The position numbers and the translations under genes were made by a program. The notes under the pieces are model-generated. The model saw nothing but the letters and a program-made list of their open reading frames with translations, had not been told where the DNA came from and searched no databases. From Actinomycetota bacterium (GTDB lineage: Bacteria; Actinomycetota; Acidimicrobiia; Acidimicrobiales; Iamiaceae), in NCBI GenBank assembly GCA_019639075.1, contig JAHBSO010000013.1, positions 1 through 64,000 of the forward strand: a stretch of DNA of 64,000 bases. The letters are read 5' to 3'. How positions within the stretch are numbered: position 1 is the stretch's first letter; each line of letters starts with the position of its first letter. Positions 25,067 through 32,904 of this stretch are shown one piece after another.

Positions 25067-26140
25067 TCAGCGCTCGCGGTGGGCGATCAGGTGGGCCGCG
25101 CCGCTCAACACGTCGCGGATGTCCTGGGTGATCGGGGCCTGCTCGGCCGCGGCGACCGCCTCGGCCAGCAGCGTGTCGATCAGCTCCTCGACCGAGGCCC
25201 GGGCCCCCGAGCGCTCCAGGATCTCCTGGGCCCGCTCGACGTCGCCGTCCTCCATCGCCTGCGACCCCAGCCGCAGGAGCAGTGCGCGGTCCTCGTCGGT
25301 CCCGCGATCGAGGCCGATCTCGAGGAGGCGGGTGACCTTGCCCTGGGCCAGGTCGTCACCCACGGGCTTGCCGGTCTTCACCGGGTCGCCGTAGGCGCCG
25401 AGGAGGTCGTCGCGGAGCTGGAAGGCGTGGCCGAGCGGCCGGCCGTAGGCCCGGACGTGCGGGGCCATCTCCTCGCTGCGGCCCGCGAGCGCGGCACCGA
25501 GCAGCAGCGGTCCCTCGACGGTGTAGCCGGCGGTCTTCAGCTCGGTGATCTGGTCGGCCACCTCCGCGCCCAACTTCGGCCCCCGGGCCGACGCCTCGAT
25601 GTCGAGGTACTGCCCGACCATCAGCTCGGCGCACATCTCGTAGAAGAGCGCGGCCGCGGACCGGTCCACCCGGTTCATCAGCAGCGCGGCGTGCGCGAAG
25701 GCGAGGTCGCCCATGAGGATGGCGATGCTCTCGCCGTGGTGCGGGGCCTCGCCGCGCTGGCCCAGCCGCCGGTGGCGATCGGCGTAGGTGACGTGGATGG
25801 TCTCGACCCCCCGCCGGGCCACCGCGCCGTCCATCACGTCGTCGTGGATGAGCGCGAACGTGTGCAGCAGCTCGACGGCGACCGCGGCGTCGAGCACCGC
25901 GGGGTCCGACGGATCGCCGCCACAGCCCTCGTGGGCCCAGGACACGAAGGCGGGCCGGAGCCGCTTGCCGCTGGTGAGCGCCATGGCCCGGTACGAGGCC
26001 AGGACCTCCTTGACGTCCTCGTTGTCGCCCTGCAGCCACGGCCCCATCTGGGTGTCGATGATCAGCTCGATGTGGGTCCGGACCCGCTGGTCGATGGCGC
26101 CGAGGTCGGCCACCACCCGTTCGATCGCCGCGTCGTTCAC
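25067..26140 (-). CDS. Polyprenyl diphosphate synthase
   Basis: 357 residues, a typical trans-prenyltransferase. The first aspartate-rich motif is HDDVMD at residues 99-104, with LTSGKRLRPA upstream. The second is LRDDLLGAYGD near the C-terminus. It condenses isopentenyl diphosphate onto allylic primers; chain length cannot be read reliably, though a GGPP or longer product is plausible. GTG 26140 overlaps the stop of the GT-Idi gene (GTGA), so the isomerase and this synthase are made together. That coupling suggests this operon supplies isoprenoid carriers or side chains to the glycan locus. Confidence 0.93.
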   Translation of the reverse strand: MNDAAIERVVADLGAIDQRVRTHIELIIDTQMGPWLQGDNEDVKEVLASYRAMALTSGKRLRPAFVSWAHEGCGGDPSDPAVLDAAVAVELLHTFALIHDDVMDGAVARRGVETIHVTYADRHRRLGQRGEAPHHGESIAILMGDLAFAHAALLMNRVDRSAAALFYEMCAELMVGQYLDIEASARGPKLGAEVADQITELKTAGYTVEGPLLLGAALAGRSEEMAPHVRAYGRPLGHAFQLRDDLLGAYGDPVKTGKPVGDDLAQGKVTRLLEIGLDRGTDEDRALLLRLGSQAMEDGDVERAQEILERSGARASVEELIDTLLAEAVAAAEQAPITQDIRDVLSGAAHLIAHRER

Positions 26141-28044
26141 GACGAACCGGCGTGGTCGGCGAGATCGAGATCGCCGTCGATCTCGGCATCCGGCTCCGGC
26201 TCCGGCTCGGCGATCGCCGCGTCCGGTGACACCTCGACGTTGGCCTGCGGGAACGGCAGGAACGGGGCGGCGACCTCGAGGGCCTCCGCCAGCCATGGCG
26301 TGAAGGTGTCGGGGTGCTCGGCCATCTCGGTCCGGAGGTCGTCCACCGAGATCCAACGGGTCTCGGACACCTCGGCCGGATCGGGGTCGACCGGACCGTC
26401 GCTCCGTCCGACGAGCACGTGGTCGAGCTCGCGCTCGACCAACCCCGAGGACGGGTCGGTCGCGGTGTAGGTGAAGGTCCCGACGTCGACCAGGTCGCAG
26501 GTGAACCCGAGCTCCTCGTCCAACCGTCGGGCCCCGGCGGCGACGACCCCCTCCCCCGGTTCGGGATGGGTGCAGCAGGTGTTCGACCAGCGCTCGGCGA
26601 AGTGGTACTTCGTCGACGCCCGACGCTGGAGCAGTAGGCGACCGTCCCGGTCGACCACGAACGTCGACAGCGCCCGGTGCAGGCGCCCCGGGGCCTTGTG
26701 GGCGTCGATCTTGGCCAGCGTGCCGATCTGGTGGTCGGTCGAATCCACGAGGACGACCGTCGGCTCGGTGGGCCGGCGGGGGCTGTGCACCCGGAAGACC
26801 TCGTGGAGGCCGCGGAGGTCCTCGTACCAGGCCTCGGCGCCGCCCTCGATGTCGTGGCGGGCCAGCACGTGCTCGCGGGCCCGGCCGGCCAACGAGGCCC
26901 GCCGGGCCGGATCCCGGGCGAGCTCGGCCATGGCGTCGCCGAGGGCGTCGGTGTCGAGGTAGTCGACGACCTCCACGATCGGTTCACCCTCGCCGGGAGC
27001 GGTCGCCAGCTCGACGACCCCGCCGTTGTCGAACGACACCACCGGCACGCCGAGGAGCGACGCCTCGAGCATCACCAGCGGGAACGGGTCCTCGCGCGAC
27101 GCGAGGCAGAAGATGTCGAACGCCCCGAACACCTGGGCGACCGAGTCGTAGGAGCCGACCAGGCGGAACCGGTCGCCCAGCCCGAGCGCCTCGGCGTCCT
27201 CGACGAGCGGCGGGAAGTCGCCGTGCGGGTCGGGGCCACCGGCCCACAGGAAGTAGAGGTCGAGGTCCGGGTTGGTCTCGACGGCGTGGCGGGCCGCGGC
27301 GAGGAAGAGGTCGGGACCCTTGCGCCACTGGATGGTGCCGCTACTGCCGATGACGATCGCCTCGGGCGGGATGCCGAGCCGCTCGCGCAGGGCCAGCCCG
27401 GCCACCGGGTCGGGCTCGACGCCCTCGATGAAGCCGTAGTGCCGCCGGATCACCGCCGGATCGACCTCGAACCCGCCGACGATGGTCCCCGACACGACGT
27501 CGGCGCAGGTGAAGAACCAGTCGGTCTCCCGCAGGAGGATCTTGCGGTCGTGCGGGTCGACGAACCGGCTGAACGAGGTCTCGGTCTCGTGGAGCCAGGT
27601 GACGACGTAGGGCGGGACGTGCTCGAGGTAGCGGAACACCGCCGCGCTGGCCGCGCAGTTGAGGATGATCGCCCGGTAGTCCTTGCTAACGCTCTCCGCC
27701 TGCTTCATGAGGCGGCGGTGGCGGAGGCGGTCGGCCGTGCGGTACCCGCCGAGCGTCTCGATCATGCCCTCGACCGAGGTCTCGGACCGGGGCTCGAAGT
27801 GGTTGATGACGTGGGTGGGCGCCAGCTCGGCGAACGCCGGGACGAGCGAGCCGTCCTCCAGGCACAGCACCTCGAAGTTGAGCGACGTGTTGGCCCGGAT
27901 CCACCGCAGCAGGTGCAGGAGCACGAGCGGCGCGCCGGTGCGACCCGCCGAATGGCTGACGATCAGGACCGGATCGGTGGCCCACCAGGAAGGACGCGCC
28001 GGCCGTTCGCGCCGCAGCGCGGACCAGGCCTCGGTCCCGGTCAC
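26137..28044 (-). CDS. Fusion of GT4 glycosyltransferase and type 1 isopentenyl-diphosphate isomerase
   Basis: 635 residues in one frame. Residues of about 20-420 are a GT-B glycosyltransferase of family 4 (SHSAGRTGAPLVLLHLLRWI, GSSGTIQWRKGPDLFLAA, SREDPFPLVMLEAS). Residues of about 428-600 are a Nudix-fold Idi-1 domain: GTLAKIDAHK, LHRALSTFVVDRDGRLLLQR, the catalytic cysteine in NTCCTHPEPGE, and the metal and base residues in ERELDHVLVG. The tail is acidic EPEPEPD. Idi interconverts IPP and DMAPP, the substrates of the polyprenyl synthase encoded next. GTG 28044 overlaps the upstream stop. I found no stop or frame change between the two domains. Confidence 0.9.
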   Translation of the reverse strand: MTGTEAWSALRRERPARPSWWATDPVLIVSHSAGRTGAPLVLLHLLRWIRANTSLNFEVLCLEDGSLVPAFAELAPTHVINHFEPRSETSVEGMIETLGGYRTADRLRHRRLMKQAESVSKDYRAIILNCAASAAVFRYLEHVPPYVVTWLHETETSFSRFVDPHDRKILLRETDWFFTCADVVSGTIVGGFEVDPAVIRRHYGFIEGVEPDPVAGLALRERLGIPPEAIVIGSSGTIQWRKGPDLFLAAARHAVETNPDLDLYFLWAGGPDPHGDFPPLVEDAEALGLGDRFRLVGSYDSVAQVFGAFDIFCLASREDPFPLVMLEASLLGVPVVSFDNGGVVELATAPGEGEPIVEVVDYLDTDALGDAMAELARDPARRASLAGRAREHVLARHDIEGGAEAWYEDLRGLHEVFRVHSPRRPTEPTVVLVDSTDHQIGTLAKIDAHKAPGRLHRALSTFVVDRDGRLLLQRRASTKYHFAERWSNTCCTHPEPGEGVVAAGARRLDEELGFTCDLVDVGTFTYTATDPSSGLVERELDHVLVGRSDGPVDPDPAEVSETRWISVDDLRTEMAEHPDTFTPWLAEALEVAAPFLPFPQANVEVSPDAAIAEPEPEPDAEIDGDLDLADHAGSS

Positions 28045-29273
28045 GACTCGTCCAGGTCGGGACGCCGCTCGAAGGCCTTCGGCAGATCCGGGGCGACCTC
28101 CCGCAGCGTCTCCAGCAACCTCGGGCCGCAGACGTCGGTGACGTATTCGGTGAGGACGAGGTCGCGGGCCCGTTCGCCGAGCGCCTTGCGGGCGACCGGG
28201 TCGTCGGCCAGCTCGATCAGCGCGTCGACCATGGCGGCCACGTCGAGGTACGGGACGATGGTCGCCGCGGGGCCGTCGGAGCCCTGGGAGGCGAACTCCA
28301 CCACGCCGCCGTTGGCGAACGACACCACCGGGGTGCCCACGCTCGACGCCTCCAGCATCACCAGCGGGAACGGGTCCTCGCGGGAGGTGAGCGCGAACAC
28401 GTCGAGCAACGAGTACACCGACGTCGGGTCGTCGACCTCGCCGAGCAGGTGGAACCGACCGCCGAGCCCGGCCGCGTTGATGTCGTGCAGCATCTTGAAG
28501 CCGGGCGACTCGTCGATCGGGCCGCCCATCCAGACGAAATGCGGGTCGAGGTCGGGACGCCGGTTCACCAGCGTGCGAGCCATGCGGATGAACAGCTCCG
28601 GGCCCTTGCGCCACTCGGGCCGGCCGCTGCCGCCGATGATCATCGAGCTCTCGGGGATGCCGAGCATGCGACGGCGGTGGCGCGTACCCATGGACGCTTC
28701 ACGGGGCCGGTCGACGAAGCCGGGCTGCTCGCTGACGCGGTCGGGGTGGATGCCCTTGCGTTCGACCAGCATCTCGGTGACCAGGTCACCGCAGGTGAGG
28801 AAGTGGTCGACCCGGGGTGACAGCAGCTTCCACGCCGCGGCGCCGAGCGTGCGGTCGAAGCTGTCGTCGAGCTCGTGGACGTAGAGCACGACCTTCGCCG
28901 TGCTGGTCTCGGGCAGGAACCGGAGCACGGGAAGGGCGCCGAGCGAGTTCAACAGGATCAGTGACGAATCCCGCTTCGACCACATGACCGGGGCCTGGCG
29001 GGCGAACGCCATCGCGTTGGCGGCCCGACCGAACTTCAGGTTCGTGAGGCCCCGCTGCATCATCCAGAGCTTGCTGTCGCCCCGCCCGAGCACCTTGCTG
29101 CCGAAGCGACCGAACTCCCACTCGAGCGCACCGCCGTGCAGCAGCAGCACGTCGGGTTCGATGGGCGAGTTCTCCGCCAACCAGTCGAGGAAGCGCAGCA
29201 GCAGGATGGGCGCGCCGCTCCGGTTCCCCGTGTGGGAGACCGCCACGAAGCCTGCGTGATCGTCGGCCATCAC
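28041..29273 (-). CDS. Family 4 glycosyltransferase
   Basis: 410 residues with a GT-B fold. The N-terminal domain starts with FVAVSHTGNRSGAPILLLRF. The C-terminal nucleotide-sugar domain has GGSGRPEWRKGPELFIRM and the E-x7-E region SREDPFPLVMLEASSVGTP. It resembles the GT half of the downstream fusion and the upstream GT, so the three arose by duplication. The GTG at 29273 overlaps the preceding stop; an ATG at 29270 is equally possible. The donor and acceptor sugars are unknown. Confidence 0.9.
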   Translation of the reverse strand: MMADDHAGFVAVSHTGNRSGAPILLLRFLDWLAENSPIEPDVLLLHGGALEWEFGRFGSKVLGRGDSKLWMMQRGLTNLKFGRAANAMAFARQAPVMWSKRDSSLILLNSLGALPVLRFLPETSTAKVVLYVHELDDSFDRTLGAAAWKLLSPRVDHFLTCGDLVTEMLVERKGIHPDRVSEQPGFVDRPREASMGTRHRRRMLGIPESSMIIGGSGRPEWRKGPELFIRMARTLVNRRPDLDPHFVWMGGPIDESPGFKMLHDINAAGLGGRFHLLGEVDDPTSVYSLLDVFALTSREDPFPLVMLEASSVGTPVVSFANGGVVEFASQGSDGPAATIVPYLDVAAMVDALIELADDPVARKALGERARDLVLTEYVTDVCGPRLLETLREVAPDLPKAFERRPDLDES

Positions 29274-30625
29274 CGAACCGTACCGAGTAGCGCGGTGGGT
29301 GTGGGACCGGTCACGCCCGACGCACCGACCCGGTCCGCCCCCACCAGGGCGCCACCGCCCGCCCGATCCTCCGATCCGGGTCGCCCTCCCCGCTCGATCC
29401 GGCCCACCAGATCGGCGTAGAGCGCGCTCGCCCCCACCGGGATCGTGTGCTCGGTGCGGACCCGGTGCCGGCCCCGGGCCGCGAGCGCGAGGCGCTGCTC
29501 CTCGTCGCCCAACAGCTCGGCCACCGCCTCGCCCATGGCGTCGGCATCGAGGTAGGGGACGATGACCGCTCGCCGGAGGTCCGGATCGGACGAGCCGGCG
29601 AACTCGACCACGCCGCCGTTGGGGAAGGCCACGATCGGCACACCGATGCCGGCCGACTCCAGCATCACGAGCGGGTAGGGGTCCTCCCGCGAAGTGAGGC
29701 AGAACACGTCGAGCTGCGAGAAAAGGTCCATCGGGTCGACGACCTCGCCCACGAAGTGCACGCGATCGGTGAGGCCCAGCTTGGCCAGGTCCTGCTCGAT
29801 CGGCAGCGGCTCGTCACCCGGCCCGCCGATCCACACGAAGTGCACGTCCTCCGGCGCCTCCCGGCACGCCGCCGCCGCCACCTGCACGAACAGGTCGGGC
29901 GCCTTGCGCCAGTTCATGACCCCGGATCCGCCCACGAGGCGGGCCCGGGCCGGGATGCCCAGCTCGGCCCGCAGGTTCGCGGCGCGCTCGACGTCGACCT
30001 CCGGGACGTCGACGAACTCGTAGTGGGTGCTCACCCGGTCGGCGGGGATCCCGTAGTTGTCGGTGAGGTTCCGCCCGACCGCATCCGCACAGGCCACGAA
30101 CCAGTCGGTGGCCGCCAGCATCGTCGAGCGGTCCGGCTCCGGGAACCAGTAGGCGAACGCCGAGTCGAGCTCGTGGATGTGGCTGACCACCACCGGCGGG
30201 ACCTTCGGGAGCGCTTGGAGCGCGAAGGCGCTGGTGGCGCTGTTGAGGTAGAGGGCGTCGAAGTCGCCCAGGTGCGACAGGCTCCGCCGGGCCCGCACGA
30301 CCTTCAGCTTCTGGCCCAGGCCGGGGAAGCCGGCCTTGCCCAGGCCGCCCTCGAAGTAGGCGAACGGCCCCTGGCCGAGCGCCTCGACCTGGTGGGTCGG
30401 CGCCAGGGCCCGGAACTCCTCGACCATCGGCCCGCCCGAGAGCAGGAGGATCTCGAAGTCCATCTCGGTGTTGGCCCGGATCCACCGGAGGAGGTGCAGC
30501 AGCACCATGGGCGCCCCGGTGCGGGATGCCTCGTGCGACACGAAGAGCACGCGCGGCAGCTCGGCTCCTGTGCGCAGCTCGCTCTCGACGTCAAGCCTGA
30601 CGGCATCCACGTGTCTTGCTCCCAT
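29270..30625 (-). CDS. Family 4 glycosyltransferase
   Basis: 451 residues from ATG 30625. A GTG at 30610 has a better-spaced GGGAG ribosome site and may be the real start. The GT-B fold shows VLFVSHEASRTGAPMVLLHL at the N-terminus and GGSGVMNWRKAPDLFVQV plus SREDPYPLVMLESAGIGVP in the C-terminal domain. It is first in a four-gene operon (GT, GT, GT-Idi, polyprenyl synthase) that is divergent from the Wzm/Wzt exporter, which implies action on an exported glycan. Confidence 0.9.
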   Translation of the reverse strand: MGARHVDAVRLDVESELRTGAELPRVLFVSHEASRTGAPMVLLHLLRWIRANTEMDFEILLLSGGPMVEEFRALAPTHQVEALGQGPFAYFEGGLGKAGFPGLGQKLKVVRARRSLSHLGDFDALYLNSATSAFALQALPKVPPVVVSHIHELDSAFAYWFPEPDRSTMLAATDWFVACADAVGRNLTDNYGIPADRVSTHYEFVDVPEVDVERAANLRAELGIPARARLVGGSGVMNWRKAPDLFVQVAAAACREAPEDVHFVWIGGPGDEPLPIEQDLAKLGLTDRVHFVGEVVDPMDLFSQLDVFCLTSREDPYPLVMLESAGIGVPIVAFPNGGVVEFAGSSDPDLRRAVIVPYLDADAMGEAVAELLGDEEQRLALAARGRHRVRTEHTIPVGASALYADLVGRIERGGRPGSEDRAGGGALVGADRVGASGVTGPTPTALLGTVR

Positions 30626-30668
30626 CCCCCCGGATGTCCGCCGAGCGATGTCCGTCGGCAGCGGGCGT

Positions 30669-30716
30669 AATGTACCGCAGGTCGCGGCCGGATGGCAGCA
30701 CGGACTCCGCTAGGTT
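30669..30716. promoter_or_regulatory. Divergent promoter region of the glycan locus
   Basis: The 165-bp gap between the glycosyltransferase operon (minus) and the exporter (plus) has a minus-strand TACATT (30674-30669) and a plus-strand TAGGTT (30711-30716). Both resemble actinobacterial -10 boxes. I see no strong -35 hexamers. The plus-strand box would give a leader of about 50-70 nt. Confidence 0.4.
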
Positions 30717-30770
30717 CTCGCCGGCCGCCGGGCAACCGCTCGACGTCCGGGGTTGGGAGGATTCGACACG

Positions 30771-30791
30771 ATGACCGAGGCGCGACGCTGA
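30771..30791 (+). CDS. Six-codon leader ORF coupled to the exporter gene
   Basis: ATG at 30771 follows GGGAGG at 30755-30760 and encodes MTEARR. Its TGA overlaps the permease ATG as TGATG (30789-30793). The permease start itself has only a weak ribosome site. Translation of the leader may therefore feed ribosomes to the permease. Only proximity and spacing support it; no homology is possible at this size. Confidence 0.35.
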   Translation: MTEARR

Positions 30792-31705
30792 TGTCGATCG
30801 ACGGCGACCCGTTGGCACCGGCGCGCGACGCCGCGACGGCGGACCTCGAGCTCGGCGAGGCCCCGGCGGTCAGCCATCGCGCGTCGGACCACAAGTGGGT
30901 GAACCGCTCGCCCGCGGGCGTGCAGATGCCCATGTCGACCCGCCTCCGGACCGGCATGCCGCTGCTCTGGATGTACGCGGTGCGCCAGGTCAACCTCCGC
31001 TACCGCCAGAGCGCCCTCGGCCTGGCCTGGACCGTCGTGCAGCCGGTGGCCATCCTCGCCATCTACGGCTTCATCTTCGTGAAGATCCTCGACGTCGAGA
31101 CGCTGGACCAGCCGTACCTGCTCGTCGCGTGGTCGGGCCTCACGGTGTGGATGTACGTGCAGGCCAGCATCCAGGCCGGGGCGGTGTCGCTGCTCAACGA
31201 CGCCTACATGATCAGCCGGGTCTGGTTCCCCCGGGAGGTCGTGCCGTTGGCGCCGGTCGTGGGCGGCTTCATCGACCTGGGCGTGTGCGCGGCGATCCTC
31301 GTCCCGGTGGCGATCCTCCACGACGGACGGCTCACGCCGGCCCTCCTCGCGATCCCGTTCCTGCTCGTGATCCTGGTCGTGTGGGTGTCGGCGATCTCGG
31401 TCCTGACGTCGACCATCACCGTGTTCTTCCGGGACATGGCCACGATCGTGGCCCTCGTCATCCGGCTGCTGTTCATCGGCACCCCGGTGATGTACCCGGC
31501 GGGCGTCGTCCCTCCCGAGTACGGATGGGTCACGGCCAGCAACCCGTTCGCGGTCATCGTCGACAACCTGCGCGCCATCATCATCGGCGGCGTCTGGCCG
31601 AACTGGGACCTGCTCAGCCTCCACCTCGCGATCGGCACCGCCCTCCTCGTGCTCGGCATGTGGTACTTGCGCCGGATCGAGCTGCGCATGGTGGACATCA
31701 TCTGA
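30791..31705 (+). CDS. ABC-2 type glycan exporter permease (Wzm-like)
   Basis: 304 residues. The N-terminal cytoplasmic segment of about 50 residues leads into MYAVRQVNLRYRQSALGLAWTVVQP, the signature of polysaccharide ABC-2 permeases, then about six membrane helices. With the ATPase encoded next it would form a Wzm/Wzt exporter for a lipid-linked glycan. The ATG is fixed by homology and by its overlap with the short leader ORF. Its stop overlaps the ATPase ATG (TGATG at 31703-31707). Confidence 0.92.
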   Translation: MSIDGDPLAPARDAATADLELGEAPAVSHRASDHKWVNRSPAGVQMPMSTRLRTGMPLLWMYAVRQVNLRYRQSALGLAWTVVQPVAILAIYGFIFVKILDVETLDQPYLLVAWSGLTVWMYVQASIQAGAVSLLNDAYMISRVWFPREVVPLAPVVGGFIDLGVCAAILVPVAILHDGRLTPALLAIPFLLVILVVWVSAISVLTSTITVFFRDMATIVALVIRLLFIGTPVMYPAGVVPPEYGWVTASNPFAVIVDNLRAIIIGGVWPNWDLLSLHLAIGTALLVLGMWYLRRIELRMVDII

Positions 31706-32904
31706 TGGGCGACGACGTGATCCGCTTCGAGGACGTCGTGAAGCAGTACAAGCGCGGCGTCGAACGATCGAACCTCCGCGCCGCGAACCCGTGGGCCGAC
31801 CCGACGCCGTTCGACCCCGAGAACACCGTCACCGCCCTCGACCACGTCGATCTCTCGATCGCCGAGGGCGAGTCGATCGGGATCATCGGCGACAACGGCA
31901 CCGGGAAGTCCACGCTCCTCAAGCTGATCGCCGGGGTCCTCGCCCCCACCTCCGGCGTCGTGAAGACCCGCGGCAAGATCGCGTCGATCATCGAGCTCGG
32001 CGTCGGGTTCCACGACGACCTGACCGGTCTGGAGAACATCGAGTTCACCGGTGCGCTCCTCGGCATGTCGCCGAGCGAGATGCGCCGCCGGACCGACGCG
32101 ATCATCGAGTTCTCCGGGATCAGCAACGCGATCAACACGCCGGTGAAGCGCTACTCGTCCGGCATGCTCGCCCGCCTCGGCTTCGCCGTCGCCACCCACG
32201 TCGACGCCGACATCATCCTGGTCGACGAGGTCCTCGCCGTCGGCGACATCGACTTCCAACGCCTGAGCCTCGAACGACTCGAGACGCTGATCGACGAGGG
32301 CGTCACGACCGTGCTCGTCTCGCACAACCTCGCCGCCGTGCGCCACCTGTGCCACCGGGTCACCCGGCTCGACAAGGGCAAGCTGGTGGCCGACGGCGGC
32401 GGCGCCGAGGTCATCCGCGAGTACGGCGGACGCATGGTCCTGTCGCTCGCCGGCCTCGGCAAGTCCCCGATCAAGCTCCTGTCCCTGCGGGTCACCCCGA
32501 CCGAGGTCGGTCCGCTGGAGCCCTTCAGCATCGAGGCCGAGATCGAGGTCGAGCGGCCGATGCCCCGCGGCCAGCTCCGGATGGTGCTGCGGCCGACCGC
32601 CGAGATGGTCGCGATGGTCACCCAGCAGGCGACGAGCGACGACATGGAGCTGGCCCAGCTGGTCGAGGTGCCGGTGCCGACGATGATGCTGACCGAGGTC
32701 GGCACCTGGCGGATCACCGGCCACGTCGACCGGTTCCCGCTCTTCGCCGGCGAGTACCTGCTCACCCTGGAGCTGACCGAGGAGCGCCACGACGAGATCC
32801 TCGACATCGCGACCGCCGTGATCACCGTGCCCGGGGCCACGCTCGACAACGAGCCCGTCGAACTGCCCATCACCTGGGGGGTCGATCCGTTCGAGGCGCC
32901 GTGA
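31705..32904 (+). CDS. Glycan exporter ATP-binding protein with C-terminal binding domain (Wzt-like)
   Basis: 399 residues. The ABC domain covers about 1-250 with Walker A GDNGTGKST, signature YSSGMLARL and Walker B ILVDEVLAVGD. The next 150 residues form a beta-rich Wzt C-terminal domain (FSIEAEIEVERPMPRGQLRM). In O-antigen exporters that extra domain recognises the finished chain end, which points to a specific terminal sugar or modification. The two methyltransferase genes nearby could supply such a cap, which is an inference. The gene overlaps both neighbours by a few bases. Confidence 0.93.
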   Translation: MGDDVIRFEDVVKQYKRGVERSNLRAANPWADPTPFDPENTVTALDHVDLSIAEGESIGIIGDNGTGKSTLLKLIAGVLAPTSGVVKTRGKIASIIELGVGFHDDLTGLENIEFTGALLGMSPSEMRRRTDAIIEFSGISNAINTPVKRYSSGMLARLGFAVATHVDADIILVDEVLAVGDIDFQRLSLERLETLIDEGVTTVLVSHNLAAVRHLCHRVTRLDKGKLVADGGGAEVIREYGGRMVLSLAGLGKSPIKLLSLRVTPTEVGPLEPFSIEAEIEVERPMPRGQLRMVLRPTAEMVAMVTQQATSDDMELAQLVEVPVPTMMLTEVGTWRITGHVDRFPLFAGEYLLTLELTEERHDEILDIATAVITVPGATLDNEPVELPITWGVDPFEAP

